A stretch of 64,000 nucleotides of DNA, taken from contig OZ021732.1 in the NCBI GenBank assembly GCA_963978545.1, forward strand, positions 61,046,714 to 61,110,713, given 5' to 3'. This DNA comes from Linyphia triangularis (Eukaryota; Arthropoda; Arachnida; Araneae; Linyphiidae). Under the pieces are notes generated by a model. It ran no database searches. It was not told where the DNA came from and saw nothing but the letters and a program-made list of their open reading frames with translations. The translations under genes and the position numbers were made by a program. Of the stretch, positions 1 through 11,934 are shown in pieces (within the stretch, counting starts at the first letter, position 1; the number at the start of each line of letters is the position of its first letter).

Positions 1-21
1 AAAACCGCACATGGAGAGTAT

Positions 22-312
22 CACGATACCGATTCCTCTTTCATGAATTGAAGTATCGTGCATTTGTGTTGACTCAAATCATCCAACTTATCTGTCTCCC
101 ATTTTATGCTACCGGGGATAAGAGAGTGAAGTTGTGGCGCTGGGGGAAGCATTAGCGAGCAGGAGGCACGATACCGATCCCTCTTTCATGAATTGAAGTA
201 TCGCGCATTTGTGTTGGCTCAAATCACCCAACTTACCCGTCTCCCATTTTATGCTACCGGGGATAAGAGGGTGAAGTTGTGGCGCTGGGGAAAGCGTTAG
301 CGAGCAGGAGGC
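22..312. repeat. Two-copy tandem repeat, about 145-bp unit
   Basis: The block starting with the text cgataccgat at 24 recurs at 169 with few changes, including the internal phrases cccattttatgctaccgggg and gttgtggcgctggg. Both copies end in agcaggaggca. The array is more GC-rich than its surroundings and may continue beyond the window's left edge. It lies in the second intron of the MAP2K7-like gene. No coding potential is seen. Confidence 0.85.
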
Positions 313-649
313 AGAGCAACCTAGTTCAAAACTATTTACCCAGTTATTAGTATTGCTATAAATTTACAGAGTATTATTCTCATGGGTCAAATTAGCTAGT
401 CCCCAACTACAACTCTCTTTGTGGCAATAATATTTTAGATTTCAAGTCAATATTTAAGCGGATATAGTTACAGAAATTAGCTAAATTTTTTAAATACTAG
501 AATGCAAATAATATACTACGTTGAATTTTTAAAATTGGTTATTAAATTTTTTTTTTATAATTTATACTAGACAAAAATAAACACTATTGTCTTAAATTTG
601 AAAAATATCACACAATTCAAAGCTTAGGTTTTAGTTATATTAAACTTAC
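313..649. other. Intron 2 of the MAP2K7-like gene (start), no other feature
   Basis: This AT-rich stretch lies downstream, in the minus-strand sense, of the exon at 650-758 and begins with the donor GTAAGT at 644-649. Nothing else is recognisable in it. Confidence 0.6.
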
Positions 650-758
650 TTATCATGCATCTTCTGATTAAGTGAAGCTTGAGGCAACATAAAAGGTGGT
701 TTCCTGGTTCTTCCAGCTGAAGAAGGTCGACCTGGGGATCCAAACTCCCCAATAGGAA
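650..758 (-). CDS. hep: MAP2K7/hemipterous homologue, coding exon 2 (JNKK docking region)
   Basis: This 109-bp minus-strand exon has acceptor tatag at 759-763 and donor AA|GTAAGT at 649. Joined to the exon at 16211-16364 (phase 1 to phase 1) it reads without stops and gives a leucine at the junction followed by PIGEFGSPGRPSSAGRTRKP and then PFMLPQASLNQKMHD. The basic patch RTRK followed by FML resembles the MAPK-docking D motifs in the N-terminal tail of MKK7, the kinase that phosphorylates JNK in the cytoplasm. The kinase domain exons must lie beyond the left edge. The exon leaves in phase 2. The call rests on joint similarity of the two exons to the MKK7 N-terminus recalled from family knowledge. 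No search was possible. Confidence 0.75.
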
Positions 759-1495
759 CTATAAACAAGGCAAACATACATTATTCAAAAAGAAAAAAAA
801 TTAAACAGCATTTAAACAGCTGCCATACCAGACAATTAGTTTTAAGTTAACAACTACACAAAACATTTGATTGACTATATATGAAGGCTAGTGACGAATT
901 TATTACAAAAATTATGTGCACACGGCTTAGCAAATTCTTAACAAAAGACAATTCTGAGGTAACTGATCCTAATCATCTCAAAAATTAATTTTTGAATAAT
1001 GAAAAAAATCATGTGCCATCTCACTAATATAACAAGACTTTAATAATCAAATAAATTTATTTCTACTTTTAAAAAAGTATGTTGAGCTTTAGCATACAAA
1101 TTTCTGCTTGAAATACTTTTTAATTAAATATTAATTTTCAAAAATTGTTTCTGCATGGACACTTTCTTTTGGAGAGGGGACACATTATTTGTTATATCTG
1201 ATATGTGCATACAAACCTACAAACAAAGTGGAATTTTTAATTTTAAATGTGTCTCATAGATAACAGCTACCAAGGGAAACTTCCTGTTTTTACACTTGAA
1301 AACGCAAGTCGCCACTTTAGGTGATGGTAGCTGGGCTGCTAAGCACATGTGTATGTAGTCAATGCAAATTTGAAACGCAAATAATGGACTACTTTCTAAA
1401 AATAATTTGATATAATTTTTTTTATTTCTTAAATATAGTTAATACTCAATCAATAAAGTATTAAATAAGAAACAGTTTTTTAAAAATGGGGAAAA
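759..1495. other. Intron 1 of the MAP2K7-like gene, AT-rich, no feature
   Basis: No ORF of note, no clear repeat and no RNA gene were recognised here. The sequence is AT-rich intron. Confidence 0.5.
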
Positions 1496-1600
1496 AATCA
1501 GCAGAAAGATCTCGCGACTTTAGAAAAAAACTTAAGTCAAATCTTGACCAGACACGAAAGACAAGATCAGCTACTTTGCCAGAAACTTGAAAGAAAGTAC
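1496..1600 (+). pseudogene. Short basic ORF, possible transposon ORF remnant
   Basis: An ATG at 1496 opens a 34-residue reading frame with a very basic start (MGKKSAERSRDFRKKLKSNL) and a stop at 1598-1600. The Lys/Arg-rich helix resembles the N-terminal peptides of some mobile-element or uncharacterised arthropod ORFs, but I cannot assign it. It lies just upstream of Gypsy-like remains, inside an intron, so a decayed mobile-element origin is the simplest reading. Confidence 0.25.
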
Positions 1601-1899
1601 AATTATATTAAGAGAAATATGGCCATTAGTAGACCATGTTCTGGACGAAAAGATTTTATGATTAGGGTAAGGTGGGATAAAATGTATAGTCAAAATATAT
1701 TGTTTAAAATTTTAAAAGTTTTTAATATATTCATAGTTTTTAAAATTGTATATGGTGTATGATATCTAAACGTTACTTCCCCACTTAATTTTTGCTTCAA
1801 TTATTTGTTTTATATGAATGCGAACAGTAAAATACTTGTGTACAGCTTCATGCCATATATTGTCTACTTGAACACTTGTCTCTGTAGCTTAGAATTTTT

Positions 1900-2760
1900 A
1901 ATAAATTTACATTCCAGTCATTGGACGGTTTGGCAAAAGTTGACGACAAAGTTAACGAAGTGTCTGGGTGTCACTGGCATTGAACATACGCAGGATAAGT
2001 TAAACTTGCAATTGTTAAGGGACGAAATTGCCGTACTTCTAGAAGAGGTTAAACAGTTGTCATTCAGCGTCTAAACAGCGCTTTAGGAGCCAAAACTGCA
2101 ATAGGACAGTTTCACAAGAAAGGGTTAATTCTGGTAGAGGATGTGACTGTAGCAGGCGTTCCGAAACTAGCGTTTTGTGCTGGTATCAAAGGCGTTTTGG
2201 GGATAAAGCCTGCGATTATATTAAAACTAGTCAGTTTTCGGAAAACTAGTAAACGCGTCTGTTCTTACGGCAGCAGATAGCAGTTTTGGTTTAAGCCGTT
2301 TATTTGTTAAAAACAGAAAATTGGGTAATCGTTTTCTGGTCGATTATGGCGCTTCTTACAGCTGTCCCTAAAAAGTTAGTTTTAAACTGCAAACCTAAAG
2401 ATCTTGTACTTTACGCGGCAAACAGATCCACCATTCAAACCTATGGTTCGAAAAACTTGGACTTGGATTTTGGACTGCGTAGATCGTTCACATGGACATT
2501 TTTAATCGCGTATATGATGGATCCAATTTTGGGCGCTGATTTCTTAGAACGGTTCAGTTTACTTGTGGATGTTAAGAATTGTTAGCTGGTTGATAATTCT
2601 ACATCACTCAAAACCAGAGTTCATCCTAGAAATGAAAAACGGCAGGGTGCTATTTTCCAAAAATAGGGCAATTCCTGTTTACGGTTTTCATAACCGGGTC
2701 ACCTTCCTTATGTGGTATGTTTATCAACAAATGTGTATATTTATATTTAATGGCTTATCT
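1900..2760 (+). pseudogene. Degenerate Ty3/Gypsy gag-pol fragment (gag end and retropepsin)
   Basis: Plus-strand text in shifting frames recalls arthropod Ty3/Gypsy polyproteins. A gag-end-like stretch (RDEIAVLLEEVKQL) lies at about 2015-2060. It is followed by WYQRRFGDKACDY near 2180-2220, which matches the Gypsy segment before the protease. The protease start reads LGNRFLVDYGAS at about 2320-2355, where the usual catalytic Asp-Thr-Gly has become Asp-Tyr-Gly, and it ends PILGADFLERFSLLVDVKN at about 2523-2579, a typical retropepsin end. Several stops and frameshifts break it, so it cannot encode a working protein. Reverse transcriptase and integrase are absent. From 2483 the sequence belongs to a 502-bp tandem duplication. 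Confidence 0.7.
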
Positions 2761-3486
2761 TAATTATGCAGCCTAACCTAATTAAATAAATATATAGCTA
2801 TTTGAATATTTACCACTTACTCTGAACTAGGGTTGTTTGGTTCCGGTTTGTTTTGAGAAATGAAATTTTTGAAAAGACGTGATTGACTGCAGTGGTTTGT
2901 TTTGATTGATTGCAATCTTCACGGTTATTTCAAATGGTTACTTTTTGAACCGGTAGGTTAAAACTATGAAATTATTTCATTGGCATCGTTCACATGGACA
3001 TTTTTAATCGCGTATATGATGGATCCAATTTTGGGCGCTGATTTCTTAGAACGGTTCAGTTTACTTGTGGATGTTAAGAATTGTTAGCTGGTTGATAATT
3101 CTACATCACTCAAAACCAGAGTTCATCCTAGAAATGAAAAACGGCAGGGTGCTATTTTCCAAAAATAGGGCAATTCCTGTTTACGGTTTTCATAACCGGG
3201 TCACCTTCCTTATGTGGTATGTTTATCAACAAATGTGTATATTTATATTTAATGGCTTATCTTAATTATGCAGCCTAACCTAATTAAATAAATATATAGC
3301 TATTTGAATATTTACCACTTACTCTGAACTAGGGTTGTTTGGTTCCGGTTTGTTTTGAGAAATGAAATTTTTGAAAAGACGTGATTGACTGCAGTGGTTT
3401 GTTTTGATTGATTGCAATCTTCACGGTTATTTCAAATGGTTACTTTTTGAACCGGTAGGTTAAAACTATGAAATTATTTCATTGGC
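2483..3486. repeat. 502-bp tandem duplication (two near-identical copies)
   Basis: Copy one covers 2483-2984 and copy two 2985-3486. The copies look identical by eye throughout, including the same 66-codon reading frame at 2563-2763 and 3065-3265. Each contains the end of the Gypsy protease fragment plus downstream AT-rich sequence with cctaacctaattaaataaat. The near-absence of divergence in otherwise decayed sequence implies a very recent event or an assembly duplication. Confidence 0.95.
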
Positions 3487-4440
3487 TAACGCATTTAATT
3501 TATGTGGAAAAATGATATGGTTTTTGATTGGTTCATAGTTAACCGTGGCTAGTATATAAGAGTTGAGGAATTCGGAACGCTCTCTCTCAGAACAGCACTT
3601 AAAAGGGTGGTCAACATGGCGACTGAGCGGGCATGAAAAGGAGTTTGAGTATAAAGCTCCATGTACGTTATAACCTGTGAGCCAGGCAACATGCGGACTA
3701 CCGAAGCATGGAACGTCTTCGCCCGGCGGTCAACCTGGTGACCGTAACTCTGCAGTCTTTCACCGAATATAATGTTTCTTTCATCCTGAAGTGTGACCAT
3801 ACACCTTGATGTAAAGTTTTTGAGTTAAATGTATTTTTAAGCTTTATTGTGATGGCAGTTATATTATCGAACTTTAACTTTTCCGACGTTAATGTTTTGT
3901 TTACCTTGTTATGCTCAGTGTATTAAAAGTAGTGTTTATACAGGACTTAAATAAATTTGTTTTACTTTAATTTAACTTGTCATTTCTGTGTTACTGGTTA
4001 CACTGCCCTCTGTTCTATTATTATAACAGACACGACTCAGTTTCACTGGATAGGCTTAAACCTGCTTTCACATTCAACGACCTGCAACCAACACTCAACG
4101 ATCATTACCTGCTGAGAATATAGCATCTCCTCCTCTGCAGAACCAGATGGTCACTCGCTATGGCAGGCAAGTATGTTTCGTCGACCGTTACCAGAGTTGA
4201 TGATGTCGTCCTTTGAACTGGTGGGGACCCTTGTGGCGGGATGTCCCTTTACCAAATACAGCGATTTACCAATACCACTCAACTCTGGACAGACAGCGTC
4301 GAACAAAGTCATGCCCCTTCAAGTGGTATAAAAGCAGAAACAGACATGTTGGCTTCGTCTCGAGATTTTAACCATGTTTTGTTAGTTGTTTATATTAGTT
4401 CTTAAATGTCAAGTTTGATTATTAAAAAGTTTATATTGTT
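3487..4440 (+). mobile_element. Possible LTR-type promoter and leader remnant
   Basis: The stretch is richer in GC than its surroundings. It contains a TATA-like box (agtatataag, about 3550), a downstream poly(A) signal in taaataaatttg (about 3948), and a second TATA-like box (gtataaaag, about 4325). It follows the Gypsy fragment directly. I could not find paired LTR ends or a primer binding site, so solo-LTR status is inferred from layout only. The minus-strand reading frame across 3549-3800 shows no recognisable domain. Confidence 0.35.
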
Positions 4441-4446
4441 ATTAAA

Positions 4447-4672
4447 TTGGAGTCAGATTTAATCTACATGATCAGCCCGCACCACACACTAAAAGTGCTT
4501 ACAACATGTATAAAAAATTCAAAAACGAAATATAAACGTGTCCTAACCAAAGCTGGCAAAGTTTTAACGAATGAAGAAGTCATGATGAGTTTAAAAAGTG
4601 AATTTGAAAACCAGAGCACTAAAAAAGTTTAAACCAATAAGAATAGAAAGTCAAACGAAACTCAAAGTACAT
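4447..4672 (+). pseudogene. Unrecognised ORF fragment, perhaps a transposase tail
   Basis: The frame encodes KYKRVLTKAGKVLTNEEVM followed by a charged tail ending in stop codons. Basic residues followed by a 'VLT...EEV' phrase recall the C-terminal tails of some pogo/Tigger transposases, but similarity is weak. A second short frame (4703-4963) follows with nothing recognisable. Neither has intact context, and both lie inside the MAP2K7 intron. Treat the family guess as tentative. Confidence 0.2.
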
Positions 4673-5072
4673 CATAAGGCATCGGCCCAAAAGTAAATAA
4701 CAATGAAAATGGGCCTACATATCAAACGTGCATGGGTGAAAGTAGAGTATTTAGGAGAAAAAAAAGAAGCAAGAATTAATTGGAAAAATTATGGCAATCA
4801 AAGAAGATTCATAAGTCATAAAACGTTTAAAAAAAATACAAGATTGATGAGATTTATGTTTTGCCTGATGTGGAACTTACCGATGTCCATTGAAAATAGC
4901 CAAACAACAGAAATTTTATATGAATCAGCATTCAACAATAGAGGCAGTTTTGCTAGGTTTTGAATATTAATGATAAAAGTATTTTGAAGTCATTAAGTGT
5001 AACATGAAGAAGAATGTGATTTAAATTCAAATGTAACCAAAACACATTTGAGTTGAATGTATTAAACAATTT

Positions 5073-6492
5073 CAGGGCTCCCACTCACTCAGAAAGATTT
5101 GGAGCAGGTAAAATCAAGTTTTGGAGCAGGTAAAATGACTTTTGGAACAGGTAAAAATAAGTTTAGTAGCAGGAAAATGCCTTTTGTAGCATGTAAAAGA
5201 AAAAATTGTAGGGGGGGGGGAGGGAAGAAAAGAAAAAAAGAACTAGAAAAAAAAAAATTGTAGCAGAAAAATAAATTTTGCAGTAGAAAAAAAAATATGT
5301 TTGGAATAGAATTATCCAGGACGAATGTCACTAAATCGGAGTTGCAAATCTCGGCAATAGCTGCTATTGCATTACCATAGGCCTTGGCGAAAACGAATAT
5401 AACACCAACATAAGTATCGGGATAACAACCACCATACCATTGCAATATCAGTAATATTGGTGCAAAATCCCAGTAATATCGTACTTTTTTTTTAAATCAC
5501 CAAACAGTGTCGCAAATCTTGGCAATATCTGCTATTAAATTACCATAGACCTCAGCGAAAACGAATGTAACACCAACGTAAATATCGGGGATAGCACCCA
5601 CAATACCATCACAATCTCGGTAATATTGAATTTTTTTAAGCCACCTAACAGCGTCACAAATCTCGGCAATAGCTGCTATTACAGCAGTGTAAACTTCAGC
5701 AAAAATGACTACTACACTTGCGTAAATATTAGCGAAAACGTTTACAACACCTACGAAAATCTAGATAAAGGATATTACGCAAGTTGAAGACTCAGCAGAA
5801 ATGACCATCGCTAAAACGTACATATCGGCACAAATGTCAGTAATATTGACATTTTCTCGGTAATGTTTGTGCAAGATTCGGGAATATAGAATGTTAACAA
5901 AAGCGCAGCACTCTTAGAAAATGACCGTCACACCAAAGAATATATCAGCAATAGACCGGAGCAATTCTCAACAACAGCACTAATATATCGGTGAAAGAAT
6001 CGACGAAAATGACCATCACAATAATATCTGCATTAGCGTCGCAAATCATCGCAGTAACATCGACATTTTCTCAGTAATATCGGGGCAAATTTCGGATATT
6101 GCAATATCCCTGCACTAGGCAATAATTACCATCATACTAACGAAAATATCAGCAATAACGACGAATTAACTGGAGCAATTCTCAATACTACAAAGCTATT
6201 ATATCGATGAAAGAATCGACGAAAATGGCCGTCATAACAATGTAAAACTTGACAATAATGTCAGCATTAGCATCGCAAATCATAGCACTCGGAGAAAATG
6301 AACAATACACCATCGTAAATATCAGCGGTAGCGCCGAACATACAGGAATATTTCTCTACAATAGCGATATTACAGCTTCGAACAGTATCGGGGGGAAAAT
6401 TGCACTCTGGCGCAAATATGGCTAAAATAAAGCATTTGGAGCAGCTTGAAGCAGATTTTTTTTTTGTATTTGGCATAGGTCTGAGACCCCTG
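5073..6492. mobile_element. CAGGG-TIR non-autonomous DNA transposon with 6-bp target duplication
   Basis: The left end reads CAGGGCTCCCACTCACTCAG and the right end, reverse-complemented, reads CAGGGGTCTCAGACC. The flanks are an identical caattt at 5067-5072 and 6493-6498. The interior has no transposase. It begins with short phrases such as ttggagcaggtaaaa repeated several times, then a purine tract with a run of G at about 5211-5221. It continues as a degenerate array in which gcaaatctcggcaatagctgctatt-like text recurs near 5344, 5512 and 5654. CAGGG ends suggest the hAT superfamily, but hAT elements normally make 8-bp duplications. Confidence 0.65.
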
Positions 6493-6527
6493 CAATTTCA
6501 GACCACAACAAGAGTTTTAAATGATTT

Positions 6528-6612
6528 TATCAGAGTTCATCCTAGAAATGAAAAAGGGTAGGGTGCTATTTTCCAAAAAAAGGGCAATTCCTGTTTACGA
6601 GGGCACTTTTAT
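6528..6612 (+). repeat. Dispersed copy of the sequence at 2615-2690
   Basis: The text agagttcatcctagaaatga followed by a block ending ggcaattcctgtttacg is nearly the same as 2617-2684 and its duplicate near 3119. It marks a third copy of that repeat piece. The end atcaga.ttcatcctag also appears, inverted, near 13540. Confidence 0.7.
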
Positions 6613-7021
6613 GGCAAATTGCAGAAATTTGCTTACGTGTTTTCTGCCACAATTTCAATATTGTTATACTTTTCTACCACGATAAATAATTTTCAATATT
6701 CTGAAGGAAAAAAATAATAATGCACAAATCCGTGAATCAAAAACTTGCTCAGAAACATAAAAGATATCAAAATACTGATAAAATGCTTCAGTCCTAATTC
6801 TGCTGGAATGAGACTGATTGATTGATTATTGAAGGTTTTATGGCGCAAAGGCAACACAAGGGCCATGCTGCACCAAAACAAAGGATAAAAGAAAAACTAG
6901 GATGGAAGATGAATTATAAATATGATGAGATGTGATACAATATAATTAAAGTATGCTAAAAACACATTTCTAAAATGATAAAGAGGTAATTAAATTTTTT
7001 TAAAAATGCATATGTTTAAAT

Positions 7022-8116
7022 ATGCTAGATGTGATTTAAAAACCCGATTGATCTTAAGAATGCAAAAAGATTTGGATGGGGAGTTTCCCCAATCAAACCC
7101 TGAAGACTTAAACTGGTACACTTAAAAAACCTAAGACGATGTGACTGAAACGTTGGACAAGAAATTAAAATATGAAACACAGTAAGATCGCAACAAATAT
7201 CGCAAACAGGTGGTTCTTCTCCCAGCAATAGATGTCGATGCGTCAATTGGGTATGACCAATGCGCAGATGAGTCAGTTTGACATCTGTCTGACGCATTAG
7301 ATTAACTGGCCATTTAAGAAGATGATTTTTGATGGAATGGAGTTTGTTGTTAGTTTGCAAATCCCATGCTTCTTGACGAAATGATAATATGAACTTGTAA
7401 ATTGAAGTCTTAATATCTCGGTAGGGAACTGACTGCTGCAGCGGGATTGAAGCCGCTTTGGCAGCAGAATCAGCCCCAATTCATTTCCTGAAATTCCCAT
7501 GTGACTAGGGTACCCAGCAGAACAAAACAGTAAACCCTTTCCTCTCAAGTGTGTGTAATTTTGACAAAATGTCAAAAGCAAGTGGATGGCTATTGGTCTT
7601 AAACTGCTCCAGACTTGACAAGGAGCTTAAACTGTCAGTATACACACAAAATTTGCGATTGGGGCAGAGTGAGATCTGCAGCAGTGCGCAAGAAATTGCT
7701 GTCATCTCAGAGGTGAAAACCGAGCAGGATTTATGAAGTGTAAAACCGACTGTGGATGTGTCAGACACAGTACCACAGCCAACACGTTCACCTGTTTTGG
7801 ATCCATCAGTAAATACTGCTTCATAGTCAGCATACTGAGAGCGGTGATCACAAAAGATTTGTTGCTAAATTTCTGGGGCAGTGTCTGCCTTGCAATACAT
7901 CGCAAATGGATTGAGAAAGTGGAAAGATGGAATATCCCACGGTGGAAAGGATTGAGTGATAAATGTTTGGGTAACTACGCCACTTAGAGCTGCATCCAAC
8001 AAGATGGATTTCGCTCTTTCAGAAAATGGTCGGATGTTAGATGGGCGAGCATCATATAATCTACCAAGATAGGCATCAAGTCTCAACTTATGTAAAAGGT
8101 GAAAAGGATCAGACAT
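7022..8116 (-). pseudogene. Jockey ORF2 C-terminal RNase H-like region, broken
   Basis: Fragments in several frames include CVYTDSLSSLSSL (about 7610-7650), the conserved Thr-Asp-Ser of LINE RNase H, and the C-terminal part HLLLGEEPPVCDICCDLTVF (about 7180-7240), a zinc-binding tail typical of Jockey ORF2. Overlapping short frames (7702-8116) hold the region between RT and RNase H. Multiple frameshifts show decay. Confidence 0.75.
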
Positions 8117-10116
8117 AATTCTACAGTAGTAGTTGGCGCTTAATTTTTTTGTCTCAAGTCAAGTGGAAGTAGACTACACTCTGTCAACAGACTTTCAATG
8201 GGTGAAGTGCGAAATGCACCTGAACAAATACGGGCAGCAGTGTGATGGACAGTATCCAATCTTCGTAGAAGGGATGCTCCAGCTGACCCATACGCAACAC
8301 ATCCGTAATCAATGCGAGATAAGATTACAGATTGGTAGATACGCAGCAAAGAGGTGCGGTCAGCACCCCAAGAAGTATTTGAAAGTACTTTGAGGATATT
8401 AAGCGATTTATCGCACTTCTTGCGCAAGTATAAAATATTTGGGAGAAAATTCAACTTGCTGTCGAAGATGATTCCCAAGTATCTTATCTGATTCACAACT
8501 GGGATGGGAGAATTGCGTATGTGAATTTCAGGGTAAGGTTGAAGACCCCCTCCTCCTACAGAAGTGGATGCAACTGCTTTTAGACAATGTATGGCCGTTT
8601 TGTTCACACCATTCTACAAGTCTGTTAACAGTGCAGTTTGTAATTGACGTTCAATTAAGCGCATGTTTGATCCTTGGCATGAGATTTGCAAATCATCAAC
8701 ATACAAAATTCCATGAACAAAGGGTGAAAGGACATGAAGGATGCTGCTGATGTGTAGATTAAACAGGGTGACACTTAAAACACAACCTTGAGGAACTCCC
8801 TCAGATTGGTTAAAATAATTAGAAAATGAAGTTCCAATGCGAACTCTAAAAACACGAGATGATAAAAAATTTTAAATAAAAAGGGGAAGGTTACCCCTAA
8901 AACCAAAATTAAATAGAGTTTGCAGGATACCATATTGCCAAGTATGATCATACGCCTTCTCAATGTCAAAAAAGATTGAAACTAGATGATTCCTCTGCAC
9001 AAAGGCATTATGAACATCTGTTTCTAGTTTCAAGATGTTATCAAGAGTGGACCGCCCTCGTCGGAATCCACTCTGGAAAGGTGAAATACATCCATCTTTT
9101 TCTAACATGTAAGAGAGTCGGGTGTTTACAATACGTAGGCAGCTCGTTAAGGCTATCGGTCGATAGTTCAGAGGATCCTTGGGATCATTTCCAGGTTTTA
9201 GAATGGGGATTACAGTAGCTTCCCGCCACAAGGTAGGAAAGATGTTCTCCTTCCAGATTCTATTAAAGAGAAAAAGGATGTTAAAAAGAGAATCTGGACT
9301 TAAATGGCGAAGCATTTGGTAACTGATCCCATCTGGACCGGGACTGGTGTTATGTACTTTAGATAAAGCACTCTTCAATTCGTACATCTTAAGGTCACAG
9401 TTGTAGGAGTAATCAATATTGCTTTTGAAGTTAATTCCAGTCCATTCAGCACGATTCTTAGCCACTAGAAAAGTAGGACTATAAGAATCGGAACTGGATA
9501 CCCTTTCAAAAGTTTCACCAATAAGGTTAGCAATATCTTCAGGGGAAGAGAACACAGCAGTTCCGGTTTGAAGTATCGGACAAGAATGTTCCGGATACAA
9601 ACCGTTGGCTGCTCTAACCTTCTTCCACAACTGCTGGCTTGATGTTTTGGATGTAATTGAAGAGACATAACTTATCCAAGAATCCTTCTGACTTTGACGT
9701 CTAACCTTACGAGCAACTGCCTTAGCCTTTTTAAAGGCGATAAGGTTTCCTGTAGTTGGGTATCTGCAAAAGATACTCCATAACTTCTTTTGTTTCTTGT
9801 ATGCAGACAGACAATCTGCATTCCACCATGTTTTACAGTGTCGCAGTGTTGTTTTAGGTGAGGTCTTAGGAATGGAGGAGTCAGCAGCATTTAAAATTGC
9901 TTCAGTGACATTTTGAACAGCAGCATCAACATCCTCGCTGTTCACCATTGTTCCTGTTATACCAGCCAACTCAGTAAATTTTTCCCAATTTGCCCAATGG
10001 TATTTGTAATTAGGTAGACGGTTGGTCTCGCCAGCATTACCAGTATGGGAAATGAGAATAGGGAAGTGATCACTGTTATGTAGATCACTTCCAACAGCAA
10101 AATTCAAGTATGGCAA
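8117..10116 (-). pseudogene. Jockey ORF2 reverse transcriptase domain, broken
   Basis: The long frame 10116-8872 encodes the linker and the first RT blocks, with SPGPDGISYQMLRH, LNYRPIALTSCLRI, SGFRRGRSTLDNIL and the motif A stretch FDIEKAYDHTW. The catalytic motif C, read as YVDDLQISCQGS, lies at about 8670-8703 in a different frame, and thumb-region sequence continues in 8607-8140. At least two frame changes separate these blocks. The order of motifs matches Jockey RT. No continuous reading frame remains. Confidence 0.88.
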
Positions 10117-10676
10117 AAGTATAGGGGAACAAATGGCTAAGTCTAGTGAATGGAATGTTCTAGTGGGTTCATGAAAATAGGTTTTCTCCTCATTATTCAG
10201 GAGATAGATACAGTGATCAGATAAGAACTTTTCAATCTGTCTCCCACGAGGGATCGTATTATCATTGCCTCACATAGTACTGTGTCCATTTAAGTCCCCA
10301 AGCAATAGAAATGGAGCTGGTCTATCAGCTCATTTAGCTCCTCTTGGCGGATGATAGCATGTGGCGGTAGGTATAGGCAACAGACAGTGACAAGGGACTG
10401 TAAATGAAGTCTCGCAGCCACAGCCTTTAGAGATGTGCGTAGTGTGATTACAGTGCTGGGATAATTATGAGAAATAAAAAGACATACTCCTCCAGACACT
10501 GTATTACTACGGGCAACATATTTCCTAATGCAACTATACCTACGAATCTTGGATATACAAGAATCCTTCAAGAAGGTTTCTTGAAGTGCCAAACATGCTG
10601 GATGGTAAGTTGAAATAATATTCTTAACATCATCCTTCCTAAAACCGCGACAATTCCAAGAAACAAAAGAAGCCAT
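10117..10676 (-). pseudogene. Jockey ORF2 endonuclease domain, broken
   Basis: The start MASFVSWNCRGF at 10676 is the classic beginning of an APE-type LINE endonuclease, with the catalytic region SWNCRG and the glutamate motif LALQETFL about 30 residues in. The frame runs to 10290 and then changes, so the histidine-containing end of the domain lies out of frame in 10117-10290. The family enzyme nicks target DNA to prime reverse transcription. The preceding ORF1 end (10676-10948) abuts it directly. Confidence 0.8.
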
Positions 10677-10948
10677 TAATTATTAAAAGAACATTTTAAA
10701 GGGGGGTCGGGATCTTTTTCTGGGATCTCATTGTCATCAGATGGGTGTAAATTCACCTCATCTGCATCTCTAATTGAGCCAAGGATGTGAAAAGGGTTAG
10801 CAGGTTTCCCTCTAATAGAAACACCCTTGGCAGATTTTAATTTCATCGTTTGGAAAGCCGTCGACTTTGCAAGAGATTTCTTAATCAAAGACGGTCTTTT
10901 GATGGAATCTGAAGAAGACACCCGTTGGGGTAACTTGGCAAGTGGCAA

Positions 10949-11934
10949 AGAAATAGTCTCCGTCTGTGTACTCTTACTGCATACTGACTTTTTACAAGCA
11001 TCAGAATATGAAACGCCAACACGGGGAGTCCGGGCTTCAACCTGTTTTTTGCCTAAAAGTATGTCAAGTTTTGGTTAGCACGGACGGTTTGTATTTCTTT
11101 CTCCTCTATCCACTTGGGACATTTTCAGGAGAAAGATGTATTCACAATTGACACACTTTTCAGGTGCAGTGCATCCAGAACAACCATGACCACTTCCTGC
11201 ACAGATTTCAATTTTCCCGCGGTAAGCCGTTTGGGAATGTCCATATCTCTGGCACTTAAAGCAGCGAAGTGAATTTGGTACGTATAGTCGGATACGACAG
11301 TTAAGATATCCGGCCTTCACGTGTGTTGGCAGAGTTGGCAAATCAAAAGTCAGTATCAGATGTTTAGTTGGGAGAATATTTCCCTCTTTCCTTATTGTTA
11401 TTCGGTGTACAGCAAAAACTTGTTGGTCAAGCAGATGTTCAAGAATCTCGTCCTCGGGTGTATGGTAGAGGTCGGATTCGGAAATAACGCCACGAGATTT
11501 GTTGAGAAAGTCATGTAGACTACACTCACAGGAAATGTTCCAAACGATTCCATTTTTAGAATGTTTTTGCCCCGAGTATTATTCAGAACTTCTACTAAAA
11601 GGTCTCCAGACCTTAATTTTTTTGCAGAAACTGTATTCCCCACAAAAGCTTTCAATGTTTTTTCTATTAAGAAAGGAGAAACCTTCTCGAAGGATCCCTC
11701 CTTTCGCTTAACTATAAAGAATTTCGCCGTAAGGCGATTTAAAGAATCATGTCCATTATGTTCCCCTGGAGAGGGAGAAGAAGAAAAAGTGTTACTTTCC
11801 ATGAAAGTATGAAAGAAAAATTCGGGCACTAGAGTCCCACCCACCATGGAGTCCACGAAAAAAAGGGGATAGTACATACTGGCAAGCAATAGAAAAAGAA
11901 AGGAAAAGAAAACATCAACTAAACTATTGCGCAC
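10949..11934 (-). pseudogene. Jockey ORF1 (gag-like nucleic-acid-binding protein), broken
   Basis: The minus-strand frame 11934-11398 holds the pre-knuckle region (FFIVKRKEGSFEKVSPFLIE, then VSAKKLRSGDLLVEV) typical of arthropod Jockey gag. After a frame change, 11341-11075 holds the knuckle region CFKCQRYGHSQTAYRG. Its expected final cysteine is tyrosine here, and a second partial cysteine cluster (CSGCTAPEKCVNC) follows. In intact relatives this protein coats the element RNA. Frame shifts between the parts show it is a pseudogene. Confidence 0.75.

Noticed and set aside
3549..3800. 83-codon minus-strand frame
   Set aside because: It overlaps promoter-like retroelement sequence and has no known domain or splice context.
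5089..5445. 118-codon minus-strand frame
   Set aside because: It is driven by poly-purine and low-complexity sequence of the CAGGG element.
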